The position numbers and the translations under genes are program-made. Of a DNA stretch of 64,000 nucleotides, positions 35,355 through 45,972 are shown one piece after another. The notes under the pieces are model-generated. The model ran no database searches and had not been told where the DNA came from. It saw only the letters and a list, made by a program, of their open reading frames with translations. This DNA comes from Luzula sylvatica (Eukaryota > Streptophyta > Magnoliopsida > Poales > Juncaceae), in assembly GCA_946800325.1 (NCBI GenBank), contig OX326956.1, positions 75,837,087-75,901,086 on the forward strand. The letters are read 5' to 3'. How positions within the stretch are numbered: position 1 is the first letter of the stretch; each line of letters opens with the position of its first letter.

Positions 35355-38300
35355 CTAATTCAATTCCTCCTCTAGATATCTTAAACCAATGTTGCGAGTA
35401 TGCCTATCATGCTTGGCTTGAGTTAATGGTTTCGTAAACGGGTCCGCCATGTTGTCGTCAGTATTAACTTTCATTATGGTAACTTCCTTGCGTTGCAAAA
35501 TTTCACGAATCAAATGAAACTTCCGGAGAATATGTTTAGAACGGTGATGTGATCTAGGTTCTTTAGCTTGAGCGATCGCACCCGAATTGTTGCAGTATAC
35601 GCCAATGGGTTTCATAATGCTTGGGACTACTCCAAGTTCCAGGATGAATTTACGCATCCAAACCGCTTCTTTTGCTGCTTCCGAAGCGGCGATATATTCC
35701 GTTTCTGTAGTGGAATCAGCTATCGTAGGTTGTTTGGAACTCTTCCAAACTACCGCACCGCCATTTAGACAAAACACATAACATGATTGAGACCTAAAGT
35801 CATCAATACATGTTTGAAAACTAGCGTCGGTATATCCTTTAACGATTAGCTCTTCACTAGTACCACCATACACGAGAAAGAGATCCTTTGTTCTACGTAA
35901 GTATTTAAGGATAGATTTAACCGCAATCCAATGTGCTTCACCAGGATTCGATTGATAGCGTGAAACAACGCTTAAGGCATATGATACGTCTGGACGACTA
36001 CATATCATGGCATACATGATGGATCCTACCGCCGAAGCGTATGGAACATCAGACACATTAATTTCTTATCTTCAATCGATGTCGGACATTGATTTTTTGA
36101 GAAATTAATACCATGCGACATAGGTATAAATCCCTTCTTGGAATTTTCCATTGCAAATTTATGCAATACCTTGTCAATATACGTACTTTGACTTAAACCA
36201 AGGAGTCTTTTAGATCTATATCTATAGATTTTTATGCCTAATATATAAGCTGCTCGCCTAAGTCTTTCATAGCGAAACGACTCGTTAAATATTTTTTAAC
36301 TTCCGTAAGCATCGGAATATCGTTTCATATGAGCAATATATCGTCCACATAAAGAACAAGAAACACAATACGGCTCCCACTTACCTTCTTGTATACACAA
36401 GGTTCATCTACATTTTTGATAAAATTATACTCGCTTATAACTTCATCAAATTGTATATTCCAACTTCGAGATGCTTGTTTCAATCCATAAATGGATCGTT
36501 GTAACTTACAAACTTTATTCGCATATTTTGGATCGATAAAACCTTCGGGTTGTGTCATGTACACATTCTCTATTAAATTTCCGTTAAGAAATGCGGTTTT
36601 AACGTCCATTTGCCATATCTCATAATCATAGTATGCAGCTATAGCAAGTAGTATGCGAATAGACTTAAGCATGGCTACCGGCGAAAACGTTTCATCATAG
36701 TCAATACCATGGATTTGTTTGAAACCTTTCGCGACAAGTCGTGCTTTGTAAGTTTGCACCTTTCCATCCATATCGGTTTTCTTCTTGAAAACTCATTTAC
36801 ATCCAACGGTTGTGACCCCTGGAGGTTTATCTATCAAGTTCCAAACTTGATTATCATACATGGACTGGATTTCTGATTTCATGGCTTCGAGCCATTTGTT
36901 GGAATCTATACCTTTAATCGCATCTTTGTAGGATTTCGGTTCATCATCAATGAACTCGATGTCGCCATTATCAGTTATGATAAAACCATAGCGTTCAGGT
37001 TCATGGCGAATCCTACTAGATCGACGAGAAGGTATAATGACTTGTGTACTTGATTCAGCTAAGTCAACATTTGACGGTTCTGAATCAATCATCGTTGGTT
37101 CAACTTCTATTTCGGTATCTCGAATTTCATCAAGATCTATTTTTGCTCCTCCATTGTGCGAAGAGATAAAGTCCTCCTCTAAGAAGACACCTCTTCGTGC
37201 CACGAAAACTTTATTTTCAGCTGGATTGTAAAAATAGTATCCTCTTGTTTCTTTAGGATAACCGACAAATAGACATTTGTCTGATTTGGGATCGAGCTTG
37301 TCAGAAATCATTCTTTGGACATATGCTTCGCATCCCCAGATTTTAATAAAAGACAATAATGGAGTTTTTCCATGCCATAGCTCATATGGTGTCTTTTCAA
37401 CCGACTTTGAAGGTAAGCGATTTATCAAATAAGCCGCGGTCAAAAGTGCATATCCCAAAAACAATTTTGGAAGACTAGTTTGGCTCATCATTGATCGAAC
37501 CATATCTAATAGGGTACGATTTCTCCTTTCAGATACGCCATTCCATTGTGGTGTGCCAGGTGGAGTAAGTTGTGAAACAATTCCACAATCTTTTAAATGA
37601 TCGTCAAACTCATAGCTCAAATACTCGCCTCCTCGATCAGATCGAAGAGCTTTGATTTTCTTGCCAAGCTGGTTCTCTACTTCATTTTGGAATTCTTTGA
37701 ACTTTTCAAAAGATTCTGATTTAAGACGCATTAAATAGATATAGCCATATCTACTATAATCGTCAGTAAATGTGATGAAGTAACGATAACCTCCTCTTGC
37801 CTCAATGCTCATTGGACCACATACATCTGAATGTATTAGTTCTAATAGCTCCGTGGACCGTTGACCTTTCTTCGAAAATGGCGCTTTTATCATTTTGCCA
37901 AGTAAACATGATTCGCATTTCCCACATGAATCAAATTCAAATGAGTCGAGTAAACCATCTTTATGGAGTTTCGAGATGCGTTTCTCATTTATATGACCTA
38001 AACGACAATGCCAAAAGTAAGTTTGATTACCAACTTTAGGATTATTCCGAGATTCATTCACGTTATAGATGGATTTATTAAATTTATCTAAATCTAACAC
38101 ATAAAGACCATTCTCAATAACTACATTAGCATAAATATTATTGTCTTTACATATCACAAATTCATCATTCCTAATAACAAATTCATAGCCATCATTCGCT
38201 AATTTAGACACACTTATTATATTTTTACATAAACTAGGTACATAAAAACATTTATTTAATACTATATTAAATCCACTTGGTAATGCTAGATCCACTTCTC

Positions 38301-39345
38301 CTATTGCAAAAGCCGCAACATTTGCTCCATTTCCAACGCGGAGATCTACATCACCAGACTTCAATCTTCTACTATTTCTTAGGATCTGCACATTACGACA
38401 AATATGAGTTCCACAACCAGTATCTAATACCCAATTATTCATAGTAGAAATATTAATTTCTATAACAGACATACCTGCGGTACCGGCCGCTACGGCTTTC
38501 CCTTTGTTCTTCCTCGACTCTTCAAGAAATACCTTGCAGTTGCGGCGCCAATGGCCCGTCTTTTCACAATGAAAACATTTATCATCGTCCTGTTTCTTCT
38601 TCTTCTCGGATTTCCCTTTGTTATTCAGTTTCGGCTTCTTCTTAGAGCCTGAACCTGATGCACCTTTTGAGTTGTTGCTTTTACGATTTTTCGATTGAAT
38701 CGTTAAGACATCATTCGATCCGCCGCGGTTTTTAGGACCCGTCGTAATCATTTCCGATTCATAATTCTTCAGCATCCCATGTAATTCGGGGATCGTTTTG
38801 TTCATCGAATGCATGTGATAGTTCGTCACGAATGAGGCAAATGTCGGCGGTAATGAACAAAGGATCAAATCCTGTTGCAATGTTGCCGAGATTACTTCGT
38901 TGAATTTCTCTAGACGGTCTAGGAAATCCTGCATCTTTAGCATATGCGTGCTAACTGACGACCCTGGTGCCATTCTACAATTAACCAAACCTTTAAGAGT
39001 ATTGAACCGTTCAAGTCTCTTTTGCTCCTGGAACATTTCAAGGAGACGTTTGTTTATCGTATATGCATCGGAGTCTTCGAACTTCTTTTGAAAACTTGCA
39101 TCCATACATGCTAACATAAGGCATGTTACATTATTCGATTTCCCTTTGAGTACTTTCAACTCTGCATTTTGAGCTTCTGTTGGATTAGCCACTTCCACTA
39201 TTGGCTTTTCTAATACACTTATTAGATCTTCATGCCTTAGAACGATTCTAAGGTTACGGTGCCAATCCAGAAAATTCCTACCAACAAGTTTCTCTTTCTC
39301 CAATAACGATCGAATCGATATGGAACTAGTATTGTTACTAGACAT
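35355..39345 (-). pseudogene. Element B gag-pol, broken
   Basis: From the ATG at 39345 an 850-codon frame covers gag (RSLLEKEKLVGRNFLDWHRN), the CCHC knuckle CFHCEKTGHWRRNC, protease (LDTGCGTHIC), pre-integrase (WHCRLGHINEK) and the integrase core (HSDVCGP, FTDDYSRYGY, RGGEYL), up to GCK. A TGA at 36793-36795 replaces the Trp of CKWVF. The same frame then continues with RT (MDVKTAFLNGN, LYVDDILLI) to a second TGA at 36325-36327 replacing Gly. A lost base near 36255 shifts the frame; RNase H (GYTDASFQ, HHRSKHILRK, ADPFTKPL) follows at 35355-36056. So there are two nonsense changes and at least one frameshift. It is about two thirds similar to element C by eye. B cannot make a complete Pol, but an unmutated sibling could be the helper of D. 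Confidence 0.92.
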
Positions 39346-40252
39346 GATTCCTAAAACATAATAATGATTAATTAATTAAATGTGTGTATTAATTCTATAT
39401 GCTTTATTTAATAGGGTTATTTGTGTCACTTTTATCAAAACAATCACCCTCATGATCGATTCGGGATTCATAATCCGATAACACCTTCAGAACCATATAT
39501 TACAATCCTCTCACAAGTGACGAAGGCCTATCGAGTGGGATCTCGTTATTTAGGTAGGATCATATCCAATCGCATCATATGCGACTCTCAAACTTTATGA
39601 AATTTCAGTATTTAAATTATATCGTATGTAATTCAAAATTCCGTGTGTGTATTTCAACTATGTCTTATCCAATTAATCCGATTAACTTGAATATCTAAAC
39701 TAAAACCATACTAAACGTATCAACTAGTTTAAATTTAAACATGCCTGACGAAGGCCCAATCCACATTTAAATTATACTAAAGCTTATTGTCCTATTGAAC
39801 TACGCGTATACGCATGCCCGACGAAGGCTCAATCCATACGTATATTTGTAAACAAACATGACAACTGTTTATATGGGAGACATCTAGTTAGTTTATAATT
39901 ACGCAAAATTCTATCATTTCAAATTTCGCTGTGAGGGATTTGTTGTGTCATACATCAACTTACTAGGTTTTATATTCACAAGGTTTTCATGTATTAAATT
40001 GAATTCTAAAAATAAAATTCTAAAGTTTTGTAGTCAAATAAGGAATTCTTTGTTCGTTTCGAAGCAAAACTATTTTCAAGACATTAAATGGTACCAGTAA
40101 TTATCCTATAATATTTTACCATTCGATTACTTGTGAATTTGACTTTAAAATCTTATTTTAGGTTTCAATTTTGGGAAAATTTACTAAAATGACCCTACAT
40201 ATGATCTTAATCATTTTTCTTGTGGTTTGATAATGCAAACCGTATGACGTTC
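39346..40252 (-). other. Element B untranslated leader
   Basis: About 900 bp with clear homology to the D leader around the fourth hairpin (AGAGTCGCAT, GATCCTACCTAAATA and CGAGATCCCA occur in both or nearly so). It lacks the AACGG palindrome array that D has, so that array is a D-specific gain or a B loss. Confidence 0.7.
39506..39844 (-). ncRNA. Hairpin leader RNA motif of element B (three copies)
   Basis: On the minus strand, the copy at 39807-39844 pairs TATACGTATG with CATGCGTATA; the copy at 39732-39773 pairs AATTTAAATGTG with CATGTTTAAATT (12 pairs including G-U). Both enclose GGATTGRGCCTTCGTCRGGC, with an inner stem GCCT-TCGTC-RGGC. A weaker third copy at 39506-39540 corresponds to the fourth hairpin of D, with a C-G pair where D has T-A. 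Confidence 0.6.
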
Positions 40253-40264
40253 GCTCTGATGCCA
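40253..40264 (-). other. Primer-binding site of element B
   Basis: Minus strand TGGCATCAGAGC, one base different from TGGTATCAGAGC, adjacent to the 5' LTR. Confidence 0.85.
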
Positions 40265-40265
40265 C

Positions 40266-41435
40266 TATTGGGTTATCTACACCCCATCGAGTCCGCGCAG
40301 CGGATAATTATTGGACTCGATGGAGTACAAATCCCCGAGATCTCATCTACGATTTGTTTATCAAATTGTCTATAACTAATATAACGTAAATCTAATAAAC
40401 GTAATATTTGTACCTAGCGAAATTGATCGCTTACGAAGGGTTTGTTGTTGCGAAGCCTTCACTTCCGTTCACGTCGCACCTTTTCGTTCGCACCTTTTCG
40501 CTCATACCGGTTCGTCCCACGCCCAAACCGGTCGTCTTTCTCCGTTCGTCTTCTCGTCGGTTGATGAACTTAACTCGTTAGTACGCAAACGTATACGTAC
40601 CTCTACTTTATCCACCGCGAAACGGGAGTCGTCGGATAATCACGAAACTGCCTAGACGCCTCGTAATCACTCTTGCTTAAACTCTTGCCGGGATCAATGG
40701 AGAATTCCGACGAACTTTTCTCTCTCTTAATTACTGGATTAATTAGCGGAAATAATGGTTGCTTAGATTGATTTGATTGAGTGAGATTAGGGTCCTATTT
40801 ATTGAATAACTCGTATTCCTTCACCAGTAATAGACACTCTTTAATCAATCAAATGATACTTTTATATGCATGAAAGGACAAGTTTCTAGAAAATTTGATC
40901 AAAAGATGTGTCTCCTGCATATTCAGCAGACACACTTTCACTAAACTGGAATTTCGACCCGACTTAGGCCCGTAATTAACAGGAACTTTCTGCACGAAAC
41001 TTCTAGATGATCTTATCACCTTTCCAACAAATCCGAGTTTATCCAATTTGGATATCCAGTCCGAAAGTTATGCTAGTTTTAGTAAACGTTCGTGTCCTTT
41101 CGTCGAACTGCCGCAACCTTTCGTGTATTTCATTAGAATGAACGTCCTACATTATTCAAATGTTTTTGCACTGAATATGAAAGTTGTAGATAATCCAATT
41201 ATCTAACTTATGAGAGTTGAATCATCCAAATCGGTGTTCGTATGCGAACGTTATGTCCGTTTTAGTAAAAATGTTCCAAACAGATTTTTCCTAAAATCTT
41301 ATCTTATCAATCTAATTATGTATATCATATATACATATGTGCATCTAATACACATGTTATATTTCTATGAACTACCATGTTCATATATCCTTGTACGTAC
41401 GATTTTACCGTAGATGTGAAACTGCATTTCCTTCA
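40266..41435 (-). repeat. 5' LTR of element B
   Basis: 1170 bp, matching 25105-26268 plus 34175-34181 with a few tens of differences and small indels. The inner end reads TATTGGG where the other copy has TGTTGGG, a mutated terminal dinucleotide. Confidence 0.9.
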
Positions 41436-41451
41436 AATTTGTACAACGATC

Positions 41452-43677
41452 ATGGCCTCAATCGGTAATAGGACCCAAATTACATACCCCGATAAATTAG
41501 ACGAAAATAATTGGAATCTTTGGAAGAGATGCATGTTAAATGTATTCACTATCCAAAGATTGAGATCGGTGGTGGAAAAAGGTTTTGAGGTTTACACGGT
41601 AAGCACCTCCGAAACCGACCCCACACGAAAAATGTGCCACGGCACCGATCTCGATGTGACCGCCGACACATAAGCTCAAAATTTCATTATCACAAATATT
41701 GTCGGGTCACTTTCCATAATTGTGGATGGATGTACCACATCCCATTCTATGTGGCGAGCGCTCCTAGACCGATTTGAAGGAAACGATAGAATGAAGAGAA
41801 CCAAATTGATGGGACTCGAACAATCATTTGATCGTTTTCGAATGATCGAGAATGAATCCGTAGATGATATGTACTCACGAATGACGCACATCAAAAACGG
41901 ATTCATCGCTCTAGGAGAAACACTAACGAATTCTCGAGTTGTAGGTAAGCTTATTCGAGCAATGCCGCCAAATTGGGAAACTCTCCTCGTCGCCTTGGAA
42001 ACCATGGTGGCCACCCAAGACATCACTCCGGAAATTCTCGTGAGTTACCTCCGGAATTTCGAGGCACGCATGAACCAACAACGCAACAATATAGCGAGCA
42101 CCTCATATTCCGAGCTTCAAACAAAACTCGTTATCGACACGAACGAAAATGAAAATGAGATGTCTTTGTTGGTAAGGAGACACGAGGACTTGAAGAATCA
42201 AGAGCGAAAATTCAACGATGACCGAAAACGCCAACACTTGAAACCGATGTGTTTTGAGTGCAAGAAAATGGGTCACACAACCGACACGTGTTGGACCATA
42301 CATCCCGAACACGCTCCTTGGAACAAAAGCGAAGAAAATCCAAAATGCAAAAAGAAGGTAAGAGATTTAGGCAAAACCAAGGCGTTAATTGTCGATTCGG
42401 ATCCGTGGGGAGATTCGGAGTGCTCAAGCACATTCTCCGACTCGGAGTGCAACCTCGAGCACAAAATCGCCAATGTGACATTAATGGCGGAAATCGACTC
42501 TCCAAATGACGATGTGGTGGAACGAGCCATTCAAGCGTTAATCTTTCAACGAGTTTCACAATCGGAACCGCATGAAATCAAAATTCCGAGTGTCGCACCT
42601 CCTCAAGTCATTCCACATATCTCCGACATCGAAACTTCGCATGATTCCGATCATGAGGTACAACTAAACTCTAAATCTAAATCAAGTTCTCTAAAGGAAG
42701 AGTCTAGCTCATCCGATGATTCGGAGAGTGAGATGGAATTTCACTCATGCAAGAATCTAATGCAAGAAGTCAATCGACTTCGACAAAGTGAGATTGAAAA
42801 AGAGAGCACTATTCTAAATCTCAAGGCTAAGGTATCTTCTCTTGAGTTGTCGGTAAAGTCGCACAAAGCACAATTAACCGAATTTAACGGATTTTCAAAA
42901 TGCGAATGTCAAGCCTTAAAAAGCGAGACTTCCTCTATAAAAGTAGAAATTTGAAATTTGAAATTTGTGAATGAGTCCTTGAAGAGTACGTGTGTGTCTC
43001 TTGCACCATGCACTCCTTCATTGGACAAAGTCTTGGAGGGACAAAATCCCAATGATAAGACGGGTCTAGGATTCAAGAAGACTAACGGTTATAAACCCGT
43101 GTCTTCAAAATCTCAAGGTCAAAAAGGTAAACGGGAATACAATGCTAATACGAATCGCGGAAATGCTTTCATGTACCGCGATTCCAATAAGGGTAAAAGT
43201 GCTAAAATTAATCAACCTAAAAATGTTAGAAACTATAATAGGGTTAATCATTATGCACCTCACTCGTCTTATAGAGATAACCATACGGGACGAACCGAAT
43301 GTTTATACAAACGGGGATCAAATGGATACTTCTATAAGGTGAGTTCACCACATGTCGCTAATAACCAACGTACTCCCAAACATTTCACAAGCACACAACG
43401 ATTTTCTAAATCAACTAATAATTGTGCTAAGTCGACAAAGACGATAACCCAACCGAAAGATTACTCAAACCACTTCAAATCTCACTTTGTCAAGAGTTCG
43501 GAAAACACAATTAAACCGACTCGCGCATTTTGCAACTATTGTTGCAATATGGGACATATTTCCACGGGTTGTCCCCTTCGAAAACCGCAACCAAATTCCA
43601 ATTGGTTGTGGCTTCGAAAAGATCGAAACATGGCTAGCACCTCCACCTCAAATGGGGTGTGTCCGAAAATGACTTAA
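41452..43677 (+). pseudogene. gag: Element A gag (Sirevirus-like), two in-frame stops
   Basis: One continuous frame of 742 codons from ATG 41452 (MASIGNRTQITYPDKLDENN) with stops only at 41671-41673 (TAA) and 42952-42954 (TGA). Features: DUF4219/UBN2-like gag (ESVDDMYSRMTHIKNGFIAL; ALETMVATQDITPEILVSYL); CCHC knuckle CFECKKMGHTTDTC at codons 267-280; an acidic and Ser-rich stretch; a coiled coil (NRLRQSEIEKESTILNLKAK, about codons 440-490); and a second CCHC knuckle CNYCCNMGHISTGC at 694-707. The long gag with coiled coil and distant second knuckle is the pattern of SIRE-type gags. The protein would package RNA; with two stops it is probably dead. No protease or other pol domain follows. Confidence 0.85.
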
Positions 43678-44415
43678 GTCATGGACAATGCACTCCCTCA
43701 TCCACGTGTAAACTTAGCCATAGTTTGAGGGGGAGTGCTAATACAAGAATTCGTATCACTAAACTCGGGTTTAGTTTATTCGAATATCTTGACCATTTTA
43801 TTTTCTTGATAATTCAATCATCTATACACTTACAAAAAGACGAGAAAGGTATTTTGACTATTATGTAGGTATGCTAAATGGAAAACGAATCGGGAAGACG
43901 CAATAACGTTAAATAAATATGCGTACCAAACTCAACATCATCACCTTGTACTATCAAGGGAGCTAATGTCTCGACATAAATGGATGTTGAAAAGTGTCAC
44001 TCGAGGAGTCGTGCGTTTTAGATCAAGACTCGGGTCCATGGCTCGAGTTAGGTATGCATACTCTTGAAAATTACATTTGAGTTTCAAAATTGATTAAGTT
44101 TTCGGTTATTTTTGAATACATCGCAAAGGTAGAGAATTTGTGTTAAAACCTATTTTACACTAAAAATCTTCTCATACATCCTTACAAAATGAAAAATTCA
44201 AGCATCAATTTGCGAAATTCGTCTATATACAACTAATACAAGCCTAAAATTACAGAAAGCAACGATTTAGGGGGAGCTTCTCGTATGATTACGCTCTATT
44301 CCCTTTTGATCATTTTCAAAAAGGGGGAGAAGAGAAAATCATTTGGAAAGTTACTCGGTAATCGATTGAACTCTCCAAATTGACATTATTTTGAAATGAA
44401 TCAAAAGGGGGAGTT
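43678..44415 (+). other. Element A 3' untranslated region with several polypurine tracts
   Basis: No coding sequence. It contains TTGAGGGGGAGTG (43727), TTTAGGGGGAGCTTC (44268), AAAAAGGGGGAGAAG (44321) and AAAAGGGGGAGTT right before the LTR TG at 44416. Repeated polypurine tracts are known in Sireviruses. Pol is completely absent. Confidence 0.7.
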
Positions 44416-45302
44416 TGTTGGTTCAAATTTCCTGGGGTTTGATTATCTCAAAATAATGTCGATACCACTAATCTATTTGCGGGAGTGACATTTATAGAGA
44501 TAGAATACGTAACCCACAAAATGATCAAAAGAAGAATCAAGACGTCGGAAGTCAAGACGGTGAAGAAACGATAGCACGAAAATGCATGATCAAGTGAAGA
44601 CATCAAGACATCGAAGATTCCGCAAGTTGGGATATCACATAAATCACCAAAACAACTTATAGGTATCCCTAAACTTGTTTATGAATTATTAACCTCAAGA
44701 TTAGTCAAAGAAATATATTCGAAATCCATTAAAATGATGAAATAATAAAACAGATTTCCAGAAGCATGTCGGTTATAACGGACCTCGGGTCAGTTATAAC
44801 GGACCTCGGGTCAGTTATAACGGACATACATAAATATTGTTAAAAAGAGCATGTCCGTTATAACGGACCACATGTCAGTTGTAACGAACCTCATGTCCGT
44901 TATATCGGACCTCAGGTCAGTTATAACGGACATTCAACAATAGTTGTTAATAAGAGCATGTCCGTTATAACAGACCTCATGTCAGTTATAACGGAGTATG
45001 TCAGTTATAACGGGCTTACTCTCAGTTATAACGGACTTGTGAACTCTATTCAGAATTAACCAATCACTCTCTTATTCCGTTGTAACGGAATCACCAATCC
45101 GTTGTAACGGACACATACTAACCATTATAACGGAAGAGTCTCAGTTATAACGGAACCATATAATAAATCTGAAGTGAAGTCACAGTAAGATGTCGGTTAT
45201 AACGGACCTAAACTCAGTTGTAACGGAGTAGGTCGGTTATAACGGACCTAAAATCAGTTGTAACGGAGTAGGTCGGTTATAACGGACCTAAACTCAGTTA
45301 TA
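44416..45302 (+). repeat. Right LTR of element A, truncated
   Basis: Matches the first ~900 bp of the left LTR up to CTCAGTTATA within the palindrome array, then switches to CACTA-1 right-end sequence (GGGTCGGCCCG). The TATA box, R and U5 are lost. The first part of the palindrome array has one unit fewer than in the left LTR. Confidence 0.9.
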
Positions 45303-45445
45303 GGGTCGGCCCGCCCCCGTCAGGATCGCGACTTTTAGGGACACCTAGTTAGGGTCGCCTGACCGACCCAATAACCTATAGGGACGGTTTTGAGGCCTTG
45401 TTGGGTCAGTTTTGACTGTCCCAATAGACCATATGTGTTGTAGTG
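45303..45445. repeat. CACTA-1 right terminus
   Basis: 143 bp rich in GGGTCGG/CCGACCC and GGGACRG, ending TGTTGTAGTG followed by the ATT duplication. It mates with the left end at 6595. Confidence 0.85.
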
Positions 45446-45448
45446 ATT

Positions 45449-45733
45449 GTGACCTTTATCGACTGGGCTAAATAATCAAAGAATAATTTCATTACAATTT
45501 TATAGGTACAATGCTTCATTTTATGTCTTGTTTTATTTTTCTGTAACTCTTTCTTCTTTAATCAACTAAGCAAGGACACGACAAAACTAACTCGGGATAG
45601 TCGTACATATGTAGCTAAATATGTGTAAGGCAGGTCTAACCTAAGATGTCACAGAAAAGAGAAAAGAGAAAAGAGGAAAGAGGAATGTTGTGATGGTGGC
45701 AGATGTATCTTTTCATATAAAACCAAGAGTAGT
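45449..45733. other. Intergenic DNA right of CACTA-1
   Basis: No gene or repeat recognised; contains GAAAAGAGAAAAGAGGAAAG purine repeats near 45658. Confidence 0.4.
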
Positions 45734-45972
45734 GACATACATTCCCTAATATTCTTTCCCACATCCACATTCTTGATGAGTAGGATATCGTTTAACACCT
45801 TCAAAATTAACATACAAAAATATTATTTAACATCTTAATTTATGATTTAATTATCTCAATTTATGATTGAACATACAATTAAGATGTTAAATCATGAATC
45901 AAAATGTTAATTTTTAAGGTGTTAAACCATATTCATCTCATCAAAGATGTTGGGGAGAGATGAGGGTATGTC
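45734..45972. mobile_element. Hairpin MITE with long inverted repeat
   Basis: The outer ~65 bp on each side are inverted copies: GACATACATTCCCTAATATT.. / complement of the right GACATACCCTCATCTCTCCC.., converging to GTTTAACACCTTCAAAATTA and GTTTAACACCTTAAAAATTA. The centre is AT-rich with repeated AACATCTTAATT. No coding capacity. I could not define a target duplication. Confidence 0.6.

Larger units (their letters stand above)
25105..41435 (-). mobile_element. Element B: copia retrotransposon inside A, minus strand
   Basis: The target duplication is AATTT (25100-25104, 41436-41440). The 5' LTR in element sense is 40266-41435; the 3' LTR is 25105-34181, split by element C. The primer site (minus) TGGCATCAGAGC is at 40253-40264, and the polypurine tract GAGTGGGAGAC is at 34182-34194 (minus). 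The coding region 35355-39345 has two nonsense changes and a frameshift. The LTRs differ by a few tens of changes in 1.17 kb, so B is clearly older than the C inside it. Without C it is about 8.4 kb. Confidence 0.9.
23446..45302 (+). mobile_element. Element A: gag-only Sirevirus-like copia retrotransposon
   Basis: The left LTR is 23446-25054 (TGTTGGTTC..AACA). The primer site TGGTATCAGAGC is at 25057-25068. The interior is interrupted by element B (25105-41435) and resumes with gag at 41452. The right LTR begins at 44416 and stops at 45302, where CACTA-1 end sequence takes over. After gag there are only about 740 bp to the LTR, with no protease, integrase or reverse transcriptase. Four polypurine-like tracts with GGGGGAG (near 43729, 44270, 44325, 44407) precede the LTR; multiple such tracts and a two-knuckle gag are Sirevirus traits. 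It depends on proteins from elsewhere. Confidence 0.85.
6595..45445 (+). mobile_element. CACTA-1: outer CACTA (En/Spm) transposon holding the nest
   Basis: The left end CACTACAACACATATGATTT and the complement of the right end CACTACAACACATATGGTCT form the terminal inverted repeat. The 3-bp flanks are identical (ATT at 6592-6594 and 45446-45448), as expected for CACTA transposase. Subterminal DNA on both sides carries many GGGTCGG/CCGACCC motifs (6617-6930; 45303-45420), the sort of array bound by TNPA-like proteins. Its own remaining sequence is only about 1.65 kb at the left and 143 bp at the right; the other 37 kb are later insertions. It contains a short TNP1-like gene (7365-8171), so it was already a deletion derivative or lost its TNP2 transposase with the right side. 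Confidence 0.85.

Noticed and set aside
35355..39345. Annotating the pieces of element B pol as separate genes
   Set aside because: They are consecutive parts of one gag-pol; two TGA codons in the same frame and one lost base separate them.
40266..41440. Alternative border of B with TTGGG start and no duplication
   Set aside because: Taking TGTTGGG at 25105 as the end gives a perfect AATTT duplication and TG..CA ends; the inner copy simply carries TA for TG.
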